A stretch of DNA of 64,000 nt from Tessaracoccus bendigoensis DSM 12906 (GCF_900141915.1 NZ_FQZG01000006.1:1-64000); one strand, 5' to 3'. Shown: positions 43,735 to 52,458, counted from the first letter of the stretch. Numbers and translations are program-made. The notes: generated from the sequence alone by a model not told the origin.

Positions 43735-44199
43735 TCAGGCTTGCCGGTCCTGGCCCCAGGGCGATTGCGGGTACTGCTGGGTCGGCCCCTGCTGCGGCGG
43801 ATACTGCTGCTGGTACTGGGGCTGCTGGTACTGCTGCTGCGGATGATACTGGGGTTGGTTCTGCGGGGTCCCGCCGTGCTGATTTGGCGGTGGCGCCGTC
43901 CAGGTCGGCTGCTGGTGCGTCAGCCCGCCTCGGTAGCCAGGTCGGCCGATGATCAAGGCGACGCCGAGTACTGCGGAGCCGACAAAGTTGACAATGCCGA
44001 CCAGTAGCGAATAGCCGCTGATGCTCAACGACACGATCAGTTGCTCAAGCATGACGGAGAGGACGATGCCGCCCGCGGTCAGCCCGACCCAGACGGCCAG
44101 CAGCACCCTGGCGGCTCCCCGGCTGCGGACGACTCCGACGATGTACAGCGCGAGGAGGATCAGTTGCGTCGCCAGCAGCGGGATGAGTTCAAGGCCCAT
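43735..44199 (-). CDS. Small membrane protein with Gln/Pro-rich tail
   Basis: A 154-residue protein. Three hydrophobic segments in residues 1-85 are followed by a cytosolic or extracellular tail of about 65 residues made of QQY/QPQYQ-type repeats, rich in Gln, Pro and Tyr. Such tails are common in actinobacterial envelope proteins and mediate weak multivalent contacts. No family is recognised. It is convergent with the PBP gene with only 24 bp between stops. Confidence 0.75.
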   Translation of the reverse strand: MGLELIPLLATQLILLALYIVGVVRSRGAARVLLAVWVGLTAGGIVLSVMLEQLIVSLSISGYSLLVGIVNFVGSAVLGVALIIGRPGYRGGLTHQQPTWTAPPPNQHGGTPQNQPQYHPQQQYQQPQYQQQYPPQQGPTQQYPQSPWGQDRQA

Positions 44200-44256
44200 G
44201 CCTCAAGGTAGCAGCGGCCACATTGAGGCTTCGACGACTCGTTCAGGTTGGGGGTG

Positions 44257-44423
44257 GGCGCGGTGACCGCGATGGGGAGTGGTGGGCCGCGGTGGGGCGC
44301 GGTGACCGCGATGGGGAGTGGTGGGCCGCGGTGAGGCGAGGTGACCGCGGTGGGGCGCGGTAGGCGCGGAAGGCGCGATAGGCCCGGGGGGCGCGATAGG
44401 CCCGGTGGGCGCGATAGGCCCGG
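44257..44423. repeat. Tandem repeat arrays (about 40-bp and 18-bp units)
   Basis: First array: a roughly 40-bp unit beginning GCGCGGTGACCGCGATGGGG, more than two copies (44257-44345). Second array: an 18-bp unit, GGCGCGATAGGCCCGGTG, three copies (about 44371-44423). Strongly G-rich on the plus strand. Confidence 0.75.
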
Positions 44424-44446
44424 GTCCCATGCGGGAAGGACGACCG

Positions 44447-44687
44447 AAAATCGACCACTGGTCGATCCTCGACCCCAGACGGAGCAAAATCGGCCACTGG
44501 CCGATACTCGACGACCTTCACCCGCCAGAGGCCGAACCCAAACGTCAGGCAGTGGCCCATACTCGACCCCAGACGGAGCACAATCGACCACTGGTCGATT
44601 TTCGCGGGTTGACCGTCGAGGCAGAACCCAGGCACTGGCCCATACTCGACCCCAGACGGAGCAGAATCGACCACTGGTCGATTTTCG
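44447..44687. repeat. Palindromic repeat family B, three units
   Basis: The units start near 44447, 44547 and 44630. They share GCAGTGGCCCATACTCGACC, then CCAGACGGAGCA, then AATCGACCACTGGTCGATTTT; the last is a perfect 9-bp-arm palindrome around one base. They match the 17.2-kb units in layout but differ in spacer. Confidence 0.8.
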
Positions 44688-44748
44688 CGGGACGAGTCCG
44701 TCGCCTACCTCCCACCGACGCCCCGATCCCGGCCGACCTCGGCACCGA

Positions 44749-45108
44749 TCAGTCGCCACTCCTGGCGTCGAGCTGTTTCAACCCGATCACACACCCCACG
44801 ATTCCCGCCAGAAACAACGCCTTCAACCGCGAAATCGACTCGGCACCGACCGCTACCGAATAGCCGACGGTCAAGACCGTCCCCACGCTCGTCCACACCG
44901 CGTAGGCCGTCCCGGTCGGAATGTGTCTCATGGCCATCGAGAGCCCGATCACGGATGCGACGGTGGCAACGGCGAACACCGCCGTCGGCACCGGCTCGGT
45001 GAAGCTCCTGCTCGCCGACAACGCGTTGGCCCACACCGCCTCCAGTACGGCGCTGAGTAGCAGCACCGGCCACGCGAACCGCCGTCCCACCACGAACCGC
45101 GCCATCAT
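44749..45108 (-). CDS. SMR-family small multidrug/guanidinium exporter, second subunit
   Basis: A 119-residue, four-helix protein of the small multidrug resistance family. The membrane glutamate lies in VLEAVWANAL, and PTGTAYAVWTSVG marks the SugE/Gdx-like side. The ATG at 45108 overlaps the stop of the preceding SMR gene (ATGA), so the two subunits are coupled and probably form a heterodimer, as in other paired SMR systems. Compared with its partner it has an N-terminal extension of about 10 basic residues. Confidence 0.88.
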   Translation of the reverse strand: MMARFVVGRRFAWPVLLLSAVLEAVWANALSASRSFTEPVPTAVFAVATVASVIGLSMAMRHIPTGTAYAVWTSVGTVLTVGYSVAVGAESISRLKALFLAGIVGCVIGLKQLDARSGD

Positions 45109-45419
45109 GCCAGCACCTTCAAACCGACCACGCACACGACGATGCCGCCCAGCAGCAACACCTTCGCGACGCTGGCCCGCTCGGTGCCCGTGACCATCGC
45201 CCAGATCACTGTGAGCGACGCCCCGGTCGCCGTCCACACCGCGTAGGCGGTACCCGTCGGCAGCGTGTGCAACGCAATGCCGAGGCCGACAAGGCTGAGG
45301 ATCGATGCGACGACGAAAACGACCGTCGGCCAGGGCCTGCGGAATCCGTCAGAGCGTCCCAACGCCGTCGCCCACACCGCCTCGAGAACCCCCGAAGCCA
45401 GCAGAATGACCCAGTCCAT
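45105..45419 (-). CDS. SMR-family small multidrug/guanidinium exporter, first subunit
   Basis: A 104-residue, four-helix SMR protein. The key glutamate lies in GVLEAVWATAL, and PTGTAYAVWTATGASLTV follows the Gdx pattern. It probably pairs with the overlapping downstream SMR protein. The start at 45419 is preceded by GGAAGGAAGG. A longer upstream frame is not supported. I looked for a guanidine riboswitch upstream and did not find a convincing one. Confidence 0.88.
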   Translation of the reverse strand: MDWVILLASGVLEAVWATALGRSDGFRRPWPTVVFVVASILSLVGLGIALHTLPTGTAYAVWTATGASLTVIWAMVTGTERASVAKVLLLGGIVVCVVGLKVLA

Positions 45420-45543
45420 ATTCGGCCTTCCTTCCGATCGGATGGCCAGTCTTGTCTTGACCGGGTACTGATCCGTCGTCCGGGGCGGGGCGCCGAGCAC
45501 AGAGTATCAAACAGCGGTCGACAAGCCCCGAAACGGCTGGTGG

Positions 45544-45549
45544 TAGCGT
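45544..45549 (+). promoter_or_regulatory. -10 element for leaderless DUF885 transcript
   Basis: TAGCGT ends six bases before the ATG at 45556, with no Shine-Dalgarno sequence between. Leaderless start inferred. Confidence 0.4.
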
Positions 45550-45555
45550 CGAAGC

Positions 45556-47223
45556 ATGACAGAGCCAGCGCCGCGCACCTCGACCCCCCTCGACCGCATC
45601 GCCGACGAATACGTCGGCAAGGTCGCCTCGTTGAGCCCCCTGACGGCGACCTCGCTCGGCGTCCCCGGCGACGAACGCGCGATCGACGACTTCTCCCCTG
45701 AAGGCCGCGACGCCGTCGCGAACGCCACCCGCGAGACGCTGCGCCGGGTTGAGGCGACCGAGCCGCTCGACGACGTCGACACCGTCACCAGGGCGGCCAT
45801 GATCGAGCGGCTTTCCCTCGAACTCGAGCTGCACGACGCAGGCGAGGGCTACGCGGAACTCAACAACATCTCCTCTCCGCTGCAGGGCATCCGCAGCGTC
45901 TTCGACCTGATGCCCAACGAGACCGACGACGACTGGGCCGACATCGCGGCCCGCATGCAGGCGGTCCCCGACGGCGTCGACGGCTACATCGCGTCACTGC
46001 GGCACGCCGCCTCACGCGCGGACGGTCCGTTCCCGGCCAGGCGACAGATCGACATCGGCGTCGACCAGGCCCGCGAACTCGCAAGGCACGACGGCTTCTG
46101 GGGCGGGCTCGCCGCCGGGGCAGACGTGCCTGCCACCCTGGCGGCCGATCTCACCCGCGGGGCCGACGCCGCTCGCGCCGCCTACAAGCGGCTCGCGGTC
46201 GCCCTTGCCGAACTCCACGACCGAGCCCCGGAAGACGACGCCGTCGGCCGGGAACGCTACGAGCGGTTCTCCCGGAGCTTCCTCGGGGCGGCCATCGACC
46301 TCGACGAGACCTACGAATGGGGAAGAGCAGAACTCACCAGGATCATCGCGGAGCAGGACGAGATCGCGCATCAGCTCTACGGCGACGGGACCACCACCCC
46401 CGAGGCGATGGCCAAGCTCGACGCCGACATCACCCGCCAACTGCACGGCACCGACGCGCTGCAACGCTGGATGCAGGAAACCTCCGACGCCGCGATCGAG
46501 GCCCTTGCCGGAAGCCAGTTCGACATCCCGGAGCAGCTGCGTCGGCTCGAGTGCCGCATCGCGCCGACCCAGGACGGCGGCATCTATTACACGGGCCCAT
46601 CGGCCGACTTCTCCCGGCCCGGCAGGATGTGGTGGTCGGTGCCGCCGGGTGTTGAGACATTCTCAACCTGGCAGGAGAAGACGACGGTCTACCACGAGGG
46701 CGTGCCCGGCCATCACCTGCAGATCGGCCAGGCCGTGTATCGCGCCTCCGAACTGAACAAGTGGCGCAGCCTGCTGTGCTGGGTCTCGGGCCACGGCGAG
46801 GGCTGGGCGTTGTACGCGGAGCGTCTGATGGCCGACCTGGGGTTCCAGGACGAGCCGGGCGACCGGATGGGCATGCTCGACTCGCAACGCCTGCGGGCCG
46901 CGCGGGTCGTGCTCGACATCGGCGTTCACCTGGGGAAGGAGTTCCCCGGCGGCGGCACCTGGAACGCCGACAAGGCGTGGGGCTTCCTGCGTGAGAACGT
47001 CAGCATGCAAGGCGACTTCCTGCGCTTCGAGCTGGACCGCTACCTCGGCTGGCCGGGGCAGGCGCCCTCCTACAAGGTGGGTCAGCGGCTGTGGGAACAG
47101 GCGCGGGACGCGGCTGCGGCCCGGGAAGGCGCCAATTTCGACCTCAAAGGCTTCCACCGCAGGGCGCTCGACCTCGGCTCCGTCGGCCTGGACGTCTTGC
47201 AGGAGGCCTTGCGCCGGGCCTGA
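45556..47223 (+). CDS. DUF885 family metallopeptidase-like protein
   Basis: A 555-residue soluble, mostly helical protein. The zinc-binding motif is HEGVPGHHLQ (H380, E381, H386, H387), followed by GHGEGWALYAERLM, which supplies the third metal ligand region. DUF885 proteins are HExxxGHH peptidases related to carboxypeptidase Taq, and most are uncharacterised. No signal peptide is seen, so it should be cytosolic. Full length for the family. It converges with the acyltransferase-like gene, with 7 bp between stops. Confidence 0.88.
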   Translation: MTEPAPRTSTPLDRIADEYVGKVASLSPLTATSLGVPGDERAIDDFSPEGRDAVANATRETLRRVEATEPLDDVDTVTRAAMIERLSLELELHDAGEGYAELNNISSPLQGIRSVFDLMPNETDDDWADIAARMQAVPDGVDGYIASLRHAASRADGPFPARRQIDIGVDQARELARHDGFWGGLAAGADVPATLAADLTRGADAARAAYKRLAVALAELHDRAPEDDAVGRERYERFSRSFLGAAIDLDETYEWGRAELTRIIAEQDEIAHQLYGDGTTTPEAMAKLDADITRQLHGTDALQRWMQETSDAAIEALAGSQFDIPEQLRRLECRIAPTQDGGIYYTGPSADFSRPGRMWWSVPPGVETFSTWQEKTTVYHEGVPGHHLQIGQAVYRASELNKWRSLLCWVSGHGEGWALYAERLMADLGFQDEPGDRMGMLDSQRLRAARVVLDIGVHLGKEFPGGGTWNADKAWGFLRENVSMQGDFLRFELDRYLGWPGQAPSYKVGQRLWEQARDAAAAREGANFDLKGFHRRALDLGSVGLDVLQEALRRA

Positions 47224-47230
47224 CGCGCCG

Positions 47231-48088
47231 TCACGCGGGGTTGAGCGGAAACCAGCCGGGCTGGACGGTGATTCCACGGCTGCGGATCCGTTCGACCACG
47301 ACCCGCTGCAGCGATGAGGACTGCGGAAGCCTGTCGAGGTCCACCTTCTGCCCCGACCTGGTCTCCCTGTGGAACCCGAAGTAGAGCGCGTCGCGCGTCC
47401 CGTCCGTCGGTTCGCCGAACGGCGTGAAGCGGGCCGCGAACCTGGCCATGTTGGACGCCGGGTCGAGGCGTGCGACCAGCTCGCGGTCGAGCAGCCAGGA
47501 GACGCAGGTGAACCGCTGCAAGTCGACCTCCGGCCAGGCCTGCACCGCGATCCGCCTGGCCAGTTCGAGGGACTCGTCGATCGCCTCGGGGGCGAGTGGG
47601 CCCGACTCCGGGATGTGTACGCCCAGGGCCTGCATGTCTGGTTCGAGCGTGAACTGCAGCCTTCCGAGCCAGAGGTGCGAGCCGCTGTAGTTCCGCGCGA
47701 CCCAGCCGCGGTCGGCGAACCCGAACCGGCCGTGCACCAGGCGGTGGATGTGTACCTGCTGCCCGAGGTCGGCGACGCTGTGCCATGCCACATCCTCAGC
47801 CACGCCCCTGCGGACCAGTTCCGCCTGCACCAGGGGCGCGACCCGCACCAACGCGACCAGCAGCGGAAACTCCGTCCCCACGGGGTGTGCGACCTCGGCT
47901 CCTTCGACGGGGTTCCAGCGGCGCTCGACCCGCCCGACATTGGCAGCTAACCGCTGATAATCGGCCTCGATCATCTGAAGGTCTTCGGGGGTGAGCCGCT
48001 CCAACCCGGCGCCGAAATCGGACGCATCGACGGCTCTGAACTCCAGCAGGTCGAGCAGCTGTTCCAGGTCGGGGGTTTCCAGAGTCAT
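47231..48088 (-). CDS. GNAT-related acyltransferase-domain protein
   Basis: A 285-residue soluble protein. It resembles the actinobacterial group with an N-terminal NAT_N-type domain and a C-terminal GNAT_C-type domain. The segment WLGRLQFTLEPDMQALGVHIPESGPLAPEAIDESLELAR region is the most characteristic. Substrate and reaction are unknown; the acyl-CoA loop of classical GNATs is not obvious. Recognition is from memory of the family pattern, so treat it as provisional. Confidence 0.6.
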   Translation of the reverse strand: MTLETPDLEQLLDLLEFRAVDASDFGAGLERLTPEDLQMIEADYQRLAANVGRVERRWNPVEGAEVAHPVGTEFPLLVALVRVAPLVQAELVRRGVAEDVAWHSVADLGQQVHIHRLVHGRFGFADRGWVARNYSGSHLWLGRLQFTLEPDMQALGVHIPESGPLAPEAIDESLELARRIAVQAWPEVDLQRFTCVSWLLDRELVARLDPASNMARFAARFTPFGEPTDGTRDALYFGFHRETRSGQKVDLDRLPQSSSLQRVVVERIRSRGITVQPGWFPLNPA

Positions 48089-48185
48089 GGGTCCTCGCAG
48101 GTTGGCAATGATCCATCACACCACTTCACCGGGGTCGATCGCCACCCCGGGACGGACCCGTGCAGGCCTCGGGTGCGGGAGGCGT

Positions 48186-48935
48186 TCAGGCCACGACGGC
48201 GGCGTCGAGGAACGCCTTCCACCCCTCTGCCGTTGCGAGACGGACGGAGATCCCCGCATCCTGTTGCACCGCCCGGACGGCCTCGCGGGTCGCGTCGTCG
48301 AAGTCACCACTGATGGCGACGTCGCGTCCGAAGACGTGGCGCAGGACCCCCTGCGCGATCTCCGTCTGCGCCTGGGAGCGTTCACGGAAGCTGGTTGCCC
48401 CGTAGCCGTTGACGCCGTTGTCGACGTGGAGATGGTTGTGGTGCTCGGCGTTGTACGGGTACGCGAGGGTGTAGGTGAAACGGGTCGAGAGGGAAGCGGC
48501 AAGGCGCCAGTACTGCCGGAGCCGTGCCGGGTCCTCCCCCCACCGGTCGTAGCGACAGGACACGGTGCCGTCCTCGTGAATCAGTTCGGCGATGTCGAAC
48601 GCACGGCCGGAGGCGTGCCAGGAAGGGCACTTGTCCACGTGGGCGCCGTAGGTCGACACCTCCACCAAGGGGCCGAGGCCCGCCACGTCGACCCATTCGG
48701 CGGCCCACTCCTCTAGGAGGTCGACGAAGGCCGGGTCTGCGTTGAACGACTGCCGGGTGCCGGTGCCCGCGTAGCTGAGCGGTGCCCCTCCCAGGGTGTC
48801 GAATGAGGTCAGCTCCCCCGGGGACAGGCAGGGCGCGGCCCCGTTCATGCCACCGCCCAGGTTTGACCCGCACGCGGCCAATGGAGCGAGCGCCGTGGTG
48901 ACGCCGAGGCCGAGGAGCAGGCGGCGACTGATCAT
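48186..48935 (-). CDS. Extensin-like/LAS-type peptidase lipoprotein
   Basis: A 249-residue exported protein. The start ISRRLLLGLGVTTALAPLAAC combines a twin-arginine-like signal with a lipobox, so it is membrane-anchored outside. The body has WHASGRAFDIAEL and HHNHLHVDNG, the zinc-binding pattern of extensin-like C-terminal domains and related LAS peptidases (D-Ala-D-Ala carboxypeptidase type). The C-terminal about 70 residues may be a separate substrate or wall-binding module. A role in wall turnover is inferred. The ATG at 48935 is preferred to a TTG nine bases earlier. Confidence 0.78.
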   Translation of the reverse strand: MISRRLLLGLGVTTALAPLAACGSNLGGGMNGAAPCLSPGELTSFDTLGGAPLSYAGTGTRQSFNADPAFVDLLEEWAAEWVDVAGLGPLVEVSTYGAHVDKCPSWHASGRAFDIAELIHEDGTVSCRYDRWGEDPARLRQYWRLAASLSTRFTYTLAYPYNAEHHNHLHVDNGVNGYGATSFRERSQAQTEIAQGVLRHVFGRDVAISGDFDDATREAVRAVQQDAGISVRLATAEGWKAFLDAAVVA

Positions 48936-48990
48936 GCCACCCAAGATAGTGGGCCGTCACAATCGCCGGATCAGGCCAAGTCGACCGGTG

Positions 48991-49488
48991 TCAGGCGCCC
49001 GTCACCAGCGGCAGCAGCCGCCCAGCCCACTCACGGGCCGCGGCCGGGTCGACGTGATCCTCGGCCTTCTGGCCGGTCGCCTTGGCGAGGATCCGGGAGA
49101 AGAGGCCAGCCTTCGCGGGGACGTAGCGGCCGCCGAACGACGTGGACGCCACCGCCCCGCACTGCTCGGCGACCGCGTCGTTGTAGGCGATCGCCGACTC
49201 GCGTTTGGCCGGGTCGACGGCGTTCATGCAGGTGTTGAACACCGCCACCCTGGCGGCCGACAGCGCCTCGGCGTTGCGTCGCAGCCACCCCGTCGCCTCC
49301 GGGTACCAGGACCCGGCGTTGATGCCGCTGCCGATCACGACCAGGTCCGCGGGTTGCACGCCGGGGTCCTTGTCGAGGTTGGCGATCCTCACTTTGTGCC
49401 CCATGGCGTAGAAGGTCTCGGCCATGGCGGTGGCGATGTCCGCCGCCGCCCCGGTCCGCGTCGCGTAGCCGATCAGGATTTGTCCCAT
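48991..49488 (-). CDS. Flavodoxin-domain protein (HemG-like)
   Basis: A 165-residue flavodoxin fold. The phosphate-binding loop is ATRTGAAADIA, and a second FMN loop is IGSGINAGSWYPEATGWL. The pattern with INAG and a Trp nearby is typical of menaquinone-dependent protoporphyrinogen-oxidase-like (HemG) flavodoxins, but a general flavodoxin role is equally possible. It starts with ATG at 49488, 57 bp downstream of the DsbA-like gene on the same strand. Confidence 0.82.
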   Translation of the reverse strand: MGQILIGYATRTGAAADIATAMAETFYAMGHKVRIANLDKDPGVQPADLVVIGSGINAGSWYPEATGWLRRNAEALSAARVAVFNTCMNAVDPAKRESAIAYNDAVAEQCGAVASTSFGGRYVPAKAGLFSRILAKATGQKAEDHVDPAAAREWAGRLLPLVTGA

Positions 49489-49545
49489 GGGCTGAGACTA
49501 ACGGGGCAGCGGGCACACGAGGAAGCAGGGTGCCCGAACCCGGGC

Positions 49546-50148
49546 TCAGTCGAAGATCGGGTCGACGGTGCGGGTGCGCTTCAGCTCGAAGAAGCCGTCA
49601 TAGGCGGTGACCTTCTCCAGCCCGTCGAACAGGCTGCCAGCCTCTTCACCCTTGGGCGCCGGCGAGATCACCGGGCCGAACAGGCTCTTCCCGTTGATCC
49701 GGATGACGGGCGTGCCGACCTCATCACCCACCGGGTCCATCCCCTCGTGGTGCGAGCGGCGAAGGTCGTCGTCAACGGCGTCGGTGAAGGCAATGTCGAC
49801 GATGTCGGCGTCGGCCCCGACCGCTTCGAGTGCGGCGCGCAGCGTGTCGGCGTCCTTGCGTTGCCCACCGGGGTGGAACCGGGTGCCGATCTCGGTGTAG
49901 AACTGGCGCAGCCGCTCCGATCCGTGGCGCTGCTCGACGAGCAGGGCCGCACGCGCCGGCGCCCAGGCCCGCTCCATCTCCCTGAGGTAACCCTCGGGCA
50001 GGTCGCGTCCGTCGTTCAGGACCGAGAGACTCATCACGTGAAACGTGACGCGCACGTCGCGCACCTTCTCCACCTCGAGCATCCAGCGGGATGCCATCCA
50101 AGCCCAGGGGCAGGTCGGGTCGAACCAGAAATCAACGCTTGTCGTCAT
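49546..50148 (-). CDS. DsbA-family mycothiol-dependent nitroreductase-like protein
   Basis: A 200-residue thioredoxin-fold protein related to mycobacterial Rv2466c (mycothiol-dependent nitroreductase). The active-site segment is FDPTCPWAW with Cys13. The relative has CPWC, so here the second cysteine is replaced by alanine, leaving a one-thiol site. [19 protein letters not shown] contains the conserved cis-proline loop. A mycothiol-linked reduction or S-transfer mechanism using one cysteine is inferred. Confidence 0.85.
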   Translation of the reverse strand: MTTSVDFWFDPTCPWAWMASRWMLEVEKVRDVRVTFHVMSLSVLNDGRDLPEGYLREMERAWAPARAALLVEQRHGSERLRQFYTEIGTRFHPGGQRKDADTLRAALEAVGADADIVDIAFTDAVDDDLRRSHHEGMDPVGDEVGTPVIRINGKSLFGPVISPAPKGEEAGSLFDGLEKVTAYDGFFELKRTRTVDPIFD

Positions 50149-50312
50149 GGCACCATCTCAGCACAGCGCGCCGCTTCGGGTGCGGGCGTCTTGCGTCGGT
50201 GGTCGACTCGCTCATCTCACGGCGGCCACGCATCCGCGACCGATGGCGTCGGCTCGGCAGGCAACGGCGTCGACAATCACTATCCTGGGCGCCAACGACT
50301 GGAGGTGGACGT

Positions 50313-51260
50313 GTGAACAGCACACCCGGCGATGTGGGCGGCTGGTTCCGCACGGCCGACGAGAACGCCGTCATGATCGTCGACACCTCGGCCTGGTCGC
50401 CCGGCGAAGGGTCGTTCGGGCGCGTCTCAGACGATGACGATGTCACCGCGGCCTTCGACCTGTTCCGGGGCCGGTCGACCTTGGTCCTGACCGGGGCGGG
50501 CATTTCCACCGATTCGGGCCTGCCTGACTACCGGGGCCGCGACTCGGTGCCGCGTTCACCGATGACCTACCAGGAGTTCGTCTCCTCGGATCTGAGCCGG
50601 CGTCGCTACTGGGCCCGAAGCACCGTCGGCTGGCGCTTCTTCGGACTGGCTGTCCCGAACGCGGCCCACCTCGCTTTGGCGAGACTGGCGGAGCTGACCC
50701 CGATCTCGGGCGTCGTCACCCAGAACGTGGACGGGTTGCATCAGAGGGCCGGGTCGCGCCCCGTCGTCGACCTGCACGGCCAGCTATCCGACGTGATCTG
50801 CCTGTCGTGCGGCACCCGGGTCGACCGGGCCGCGATGCAGGAGACCCTGATCCAGCTCAATCCGGGGTTCCGGAGCCGCCTTGAACTCCTGGCTGAGCAG
50901 GCGCGGACGGCACCCGACGGCGACGCCGAGGTCGACCGGACCGCCGACTTCGAATACCCGGATTGCCCGGATTGCGGGGGCATCCTCAAACCCGACGTCG
51001 TGTTCTTCGGTGAGAACGCGCATCGCGAGACGGTGGTGGCGGCCAACCGGCTCCTCGACCGCTCCGACGTCCTGCTGGTGCTCGGCACGAGTTTGACGGT
51101 GATGAGCGGGTTGCGATTTGTGCGCCGCTCGGCGAAGGAGGGCCGGGACGTCATCATCTGCGGCGACGGCGAGACTCGCGGCGACGACCTGGCGACGCTG
51201 CGCCTGCACGGTCGCCTCATCCCGATCCTGACCCGATGGCTCGACCTCGCCCACCCCTGA
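50313..51260 (+). CDS. Sirtuin, NAD-dependent protein deacylase
   Basis: A 315-residue Sir2 enzyme. NAD-binding GAGIS is at 61-65, TQNVDGLHQRAG includes the substrate/nicotinamide site, and the catalytic histidine is H155 in DLHG. A Zn ribbon has CLSCG (C163, C166) and CPDCGG. It removes acyl groups from lysines, consuming NAD. The N-terminal about 50 residues precede the Sir2 core and lack a recognised domain. The GTG at 50313 has GGAGGTGG 5-12 bp upstream. A family A hairpin follows its stop. Confidence 0.94.
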   Translation: MNSTPGDVGGWFRTADENAVMIVDTSAWSPGEGSFGRVSDDDDVTAAFDLFRGRSTLVLTGAGISTDSGLPDYRGRDSVPRSPMTYQEFVSSDLSRRRYWARSTVGWRFFGLAVPNAAHLALARLAELTPISGVVTQNVDGLHQRAGSRPVVDLHGQLSDVICLSCGTRVDRAAMQETLIQLNPGFRSRLELLAEQARTAPDGDAEVDRTADFEYPDCPDCGGILKPDVVFFGENAHRETVVAANRLLDRSDVLLVLGTSLTVMSGLRFVRRSAKEGRDVIICGDGETRGDDLATLRLHGRLIPILTRWLDLAHP

Positions 51261-51279
51261 CGCTGTGGTTGAGGAAGCG

Positions 51280-51357
51280 TTGAGCACTATTCCGGGTTCG
51301 TTGCCCAAATGACGCCGATTTGCGGCGTTTCGGCGATCGAGTCCGGGATAGTGCTCA
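51280..51357. repeat. Palindromic repeat family A (copy F)
   Basis: About 78 bp with arms TTGAGCACTATTCCGGGTTCG and GTCCGGGATAGTGCTCA. The inner core ACGCCGATTTGCGGCGT is a hairpin of its own. The CCCACCCAGCCCCAGCACC flank follows as in copies B and C. It lies between the tandem genes for the sirtuin and DUF808. Confidence 0.85.
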
Positions 51358-51422
51358 TCGCCCACCCAGCCCCAGCACCACCCAAGCCGTAGAATCTGCC
51401 CGTCACCGGACGAAAGGCACCC

Positions 51423-52397
51423 ATGGCTGGCGGACTCGCGGCACTCCTCGACGACATCGCGGCGATCGCCCGCGCGGCGGCAGCATCCGTCGACGACATC
51501 TCGGCCGCAGCGGCCAAGGCCTCGACCAAGGCGGTGGGAGTCGTGGTCGACGACGCCGCCGTCACCCCACGCTACGTCCAGGGCTTCACCCCGGATCGCG
51601 AACTGCCCGTCATCTGGCGGATCGCGAAAGGGTCGGTGTTCAACAAGGTCGTCTTCATCCTGCCCGTGATCCTGCTGCTCAGCTGGCTCGCACCCTGGGC
51701 GCTCACGCCGCTGCTGATGTGCGGCGGCCTCTATCTCAGCTACGAGGGGGCAGAGAAGCTGTGGGAGGCGGTGAGCGGACACAGCAAAGTCAAGGAGGCA
51801 CCGGCCCTGGTCAAGGGCGGCAACCACGAGGACACCATGGTGAAGGGAGCCATCGCCACCGACTTCATCCTGTCCGCCGAGATCATGGTGATCTCGCTGA
51901 ACGAGGTCGCCGACCTCTCCATCTGGGTTCGGGCCGCGGCTCTCGTCGTCGTCGCCCTTGCGATCACCGCGCTCGTCTACGGCGTCGTCGCGATCATCGT
52001 CAAGATGGACGACGTCGGCCTCAAACTATCGCGACGTGAGAACACCGAGGGCCTGGGCCGGGCGCTGGTCAAGGCGATGCCTGTCGTGCTCAAGGTGCTC
52101 AGCACCGTCGGGGTCGCCGCGATGCTCTGGGTCGGCGGCCACATCCTGCTGGTCGGCATGAACGACCTGGGCTTCCATCCGATCTACGAGTTCGTCCACC
52201 ACCTCGAGTTGGCCGCGACAAATGCGGCGGGCGGGTTCGTCGGTTGGCTTGTCAACACGCTCTTCTCCGCGCTGCTCGGCGTGATCATCGGCGCCATCGC
52301 CGTCGTGGTCATGCACTTCCTGCCGTTCGGGAAGAAGCAGCACCTTGACGCCGACGACGTCCATGCGGAGCCTTCCAACCCAGGAAGCGACGCCTGA
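51423..52397 (+). CDS. DUF808 family membrane protein
   Basis: A 324-residue protein with the typical DUF808 start MAGGLAALLDDIAAIARAA, then a segment of the type KAVGVVVDDAAVTPRYV. About seven membrane helices follow. YedI-like proteins of this family have no established function. The start follows a TAGAAT -10 box at about 51389 and a GAAAGG ribosome site. Confidence 0.9.
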   Translation: MAGGLAALLDDIAAIARAAAASVDDISAAAAKASTKAVGVVVDDAAVTPRYVQGFTPDRELPVIWRIAKGSVFNKVVFILPVILLLSWLAPWALTPLLMCGGLYLSYEGAEKLWEAVSGHSKVKEAPALVKGGNHEDTMVKGAIATDFILSAEIMVISLNEVADLSIWVRAAALVVVALAITALVYGVVAIIVKMDDVGLKLSRRENTEGLGRALVKAMPVVLKVLSTVGVAAMLWVGGHILLVGMNDLGFHPIYEFVHHLELAATNAAGGFVGWLVNTLFSALLGVIIGAIAVVVMHFLPFGKKQHLDADDVHAEPSNPGSDA

Positions 52398-52458
52398 CTC
52401 CCGCCCTGCTTCATCCAGTCCCGACCTGAAGGTTCCGGGCAGTTCAACCTGACCGGAC

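Larger units (their letters stand above)
44200..44748. other. 549-bp non-coding repeat region
   Basis: Between the Q/P-rich protein and the SMR pair. It consists of two tandem-repeat arrays (44257-44423) followed by three family B hairpin units (44447-44687). Frames here are low-complexity, and I see no gene. Confidence 0.7.

Noticed and set aside
44257-44687. CRISPR-like repeat array
   Set aside because: Units are directly tandem or hairpins with fixed spacers, there are no unique spacers of regular length, and no cas genes are present.
45420-45555. Possible guanidine (ykkC-type) riboswitch upstream of the SMR pair
   Set aside because: Read toward the SMR genes there is one CCGGACGACGG stretch with an ACGA loop, but no second hairpin of the type II form and none of the conserved blocks of types I or III.
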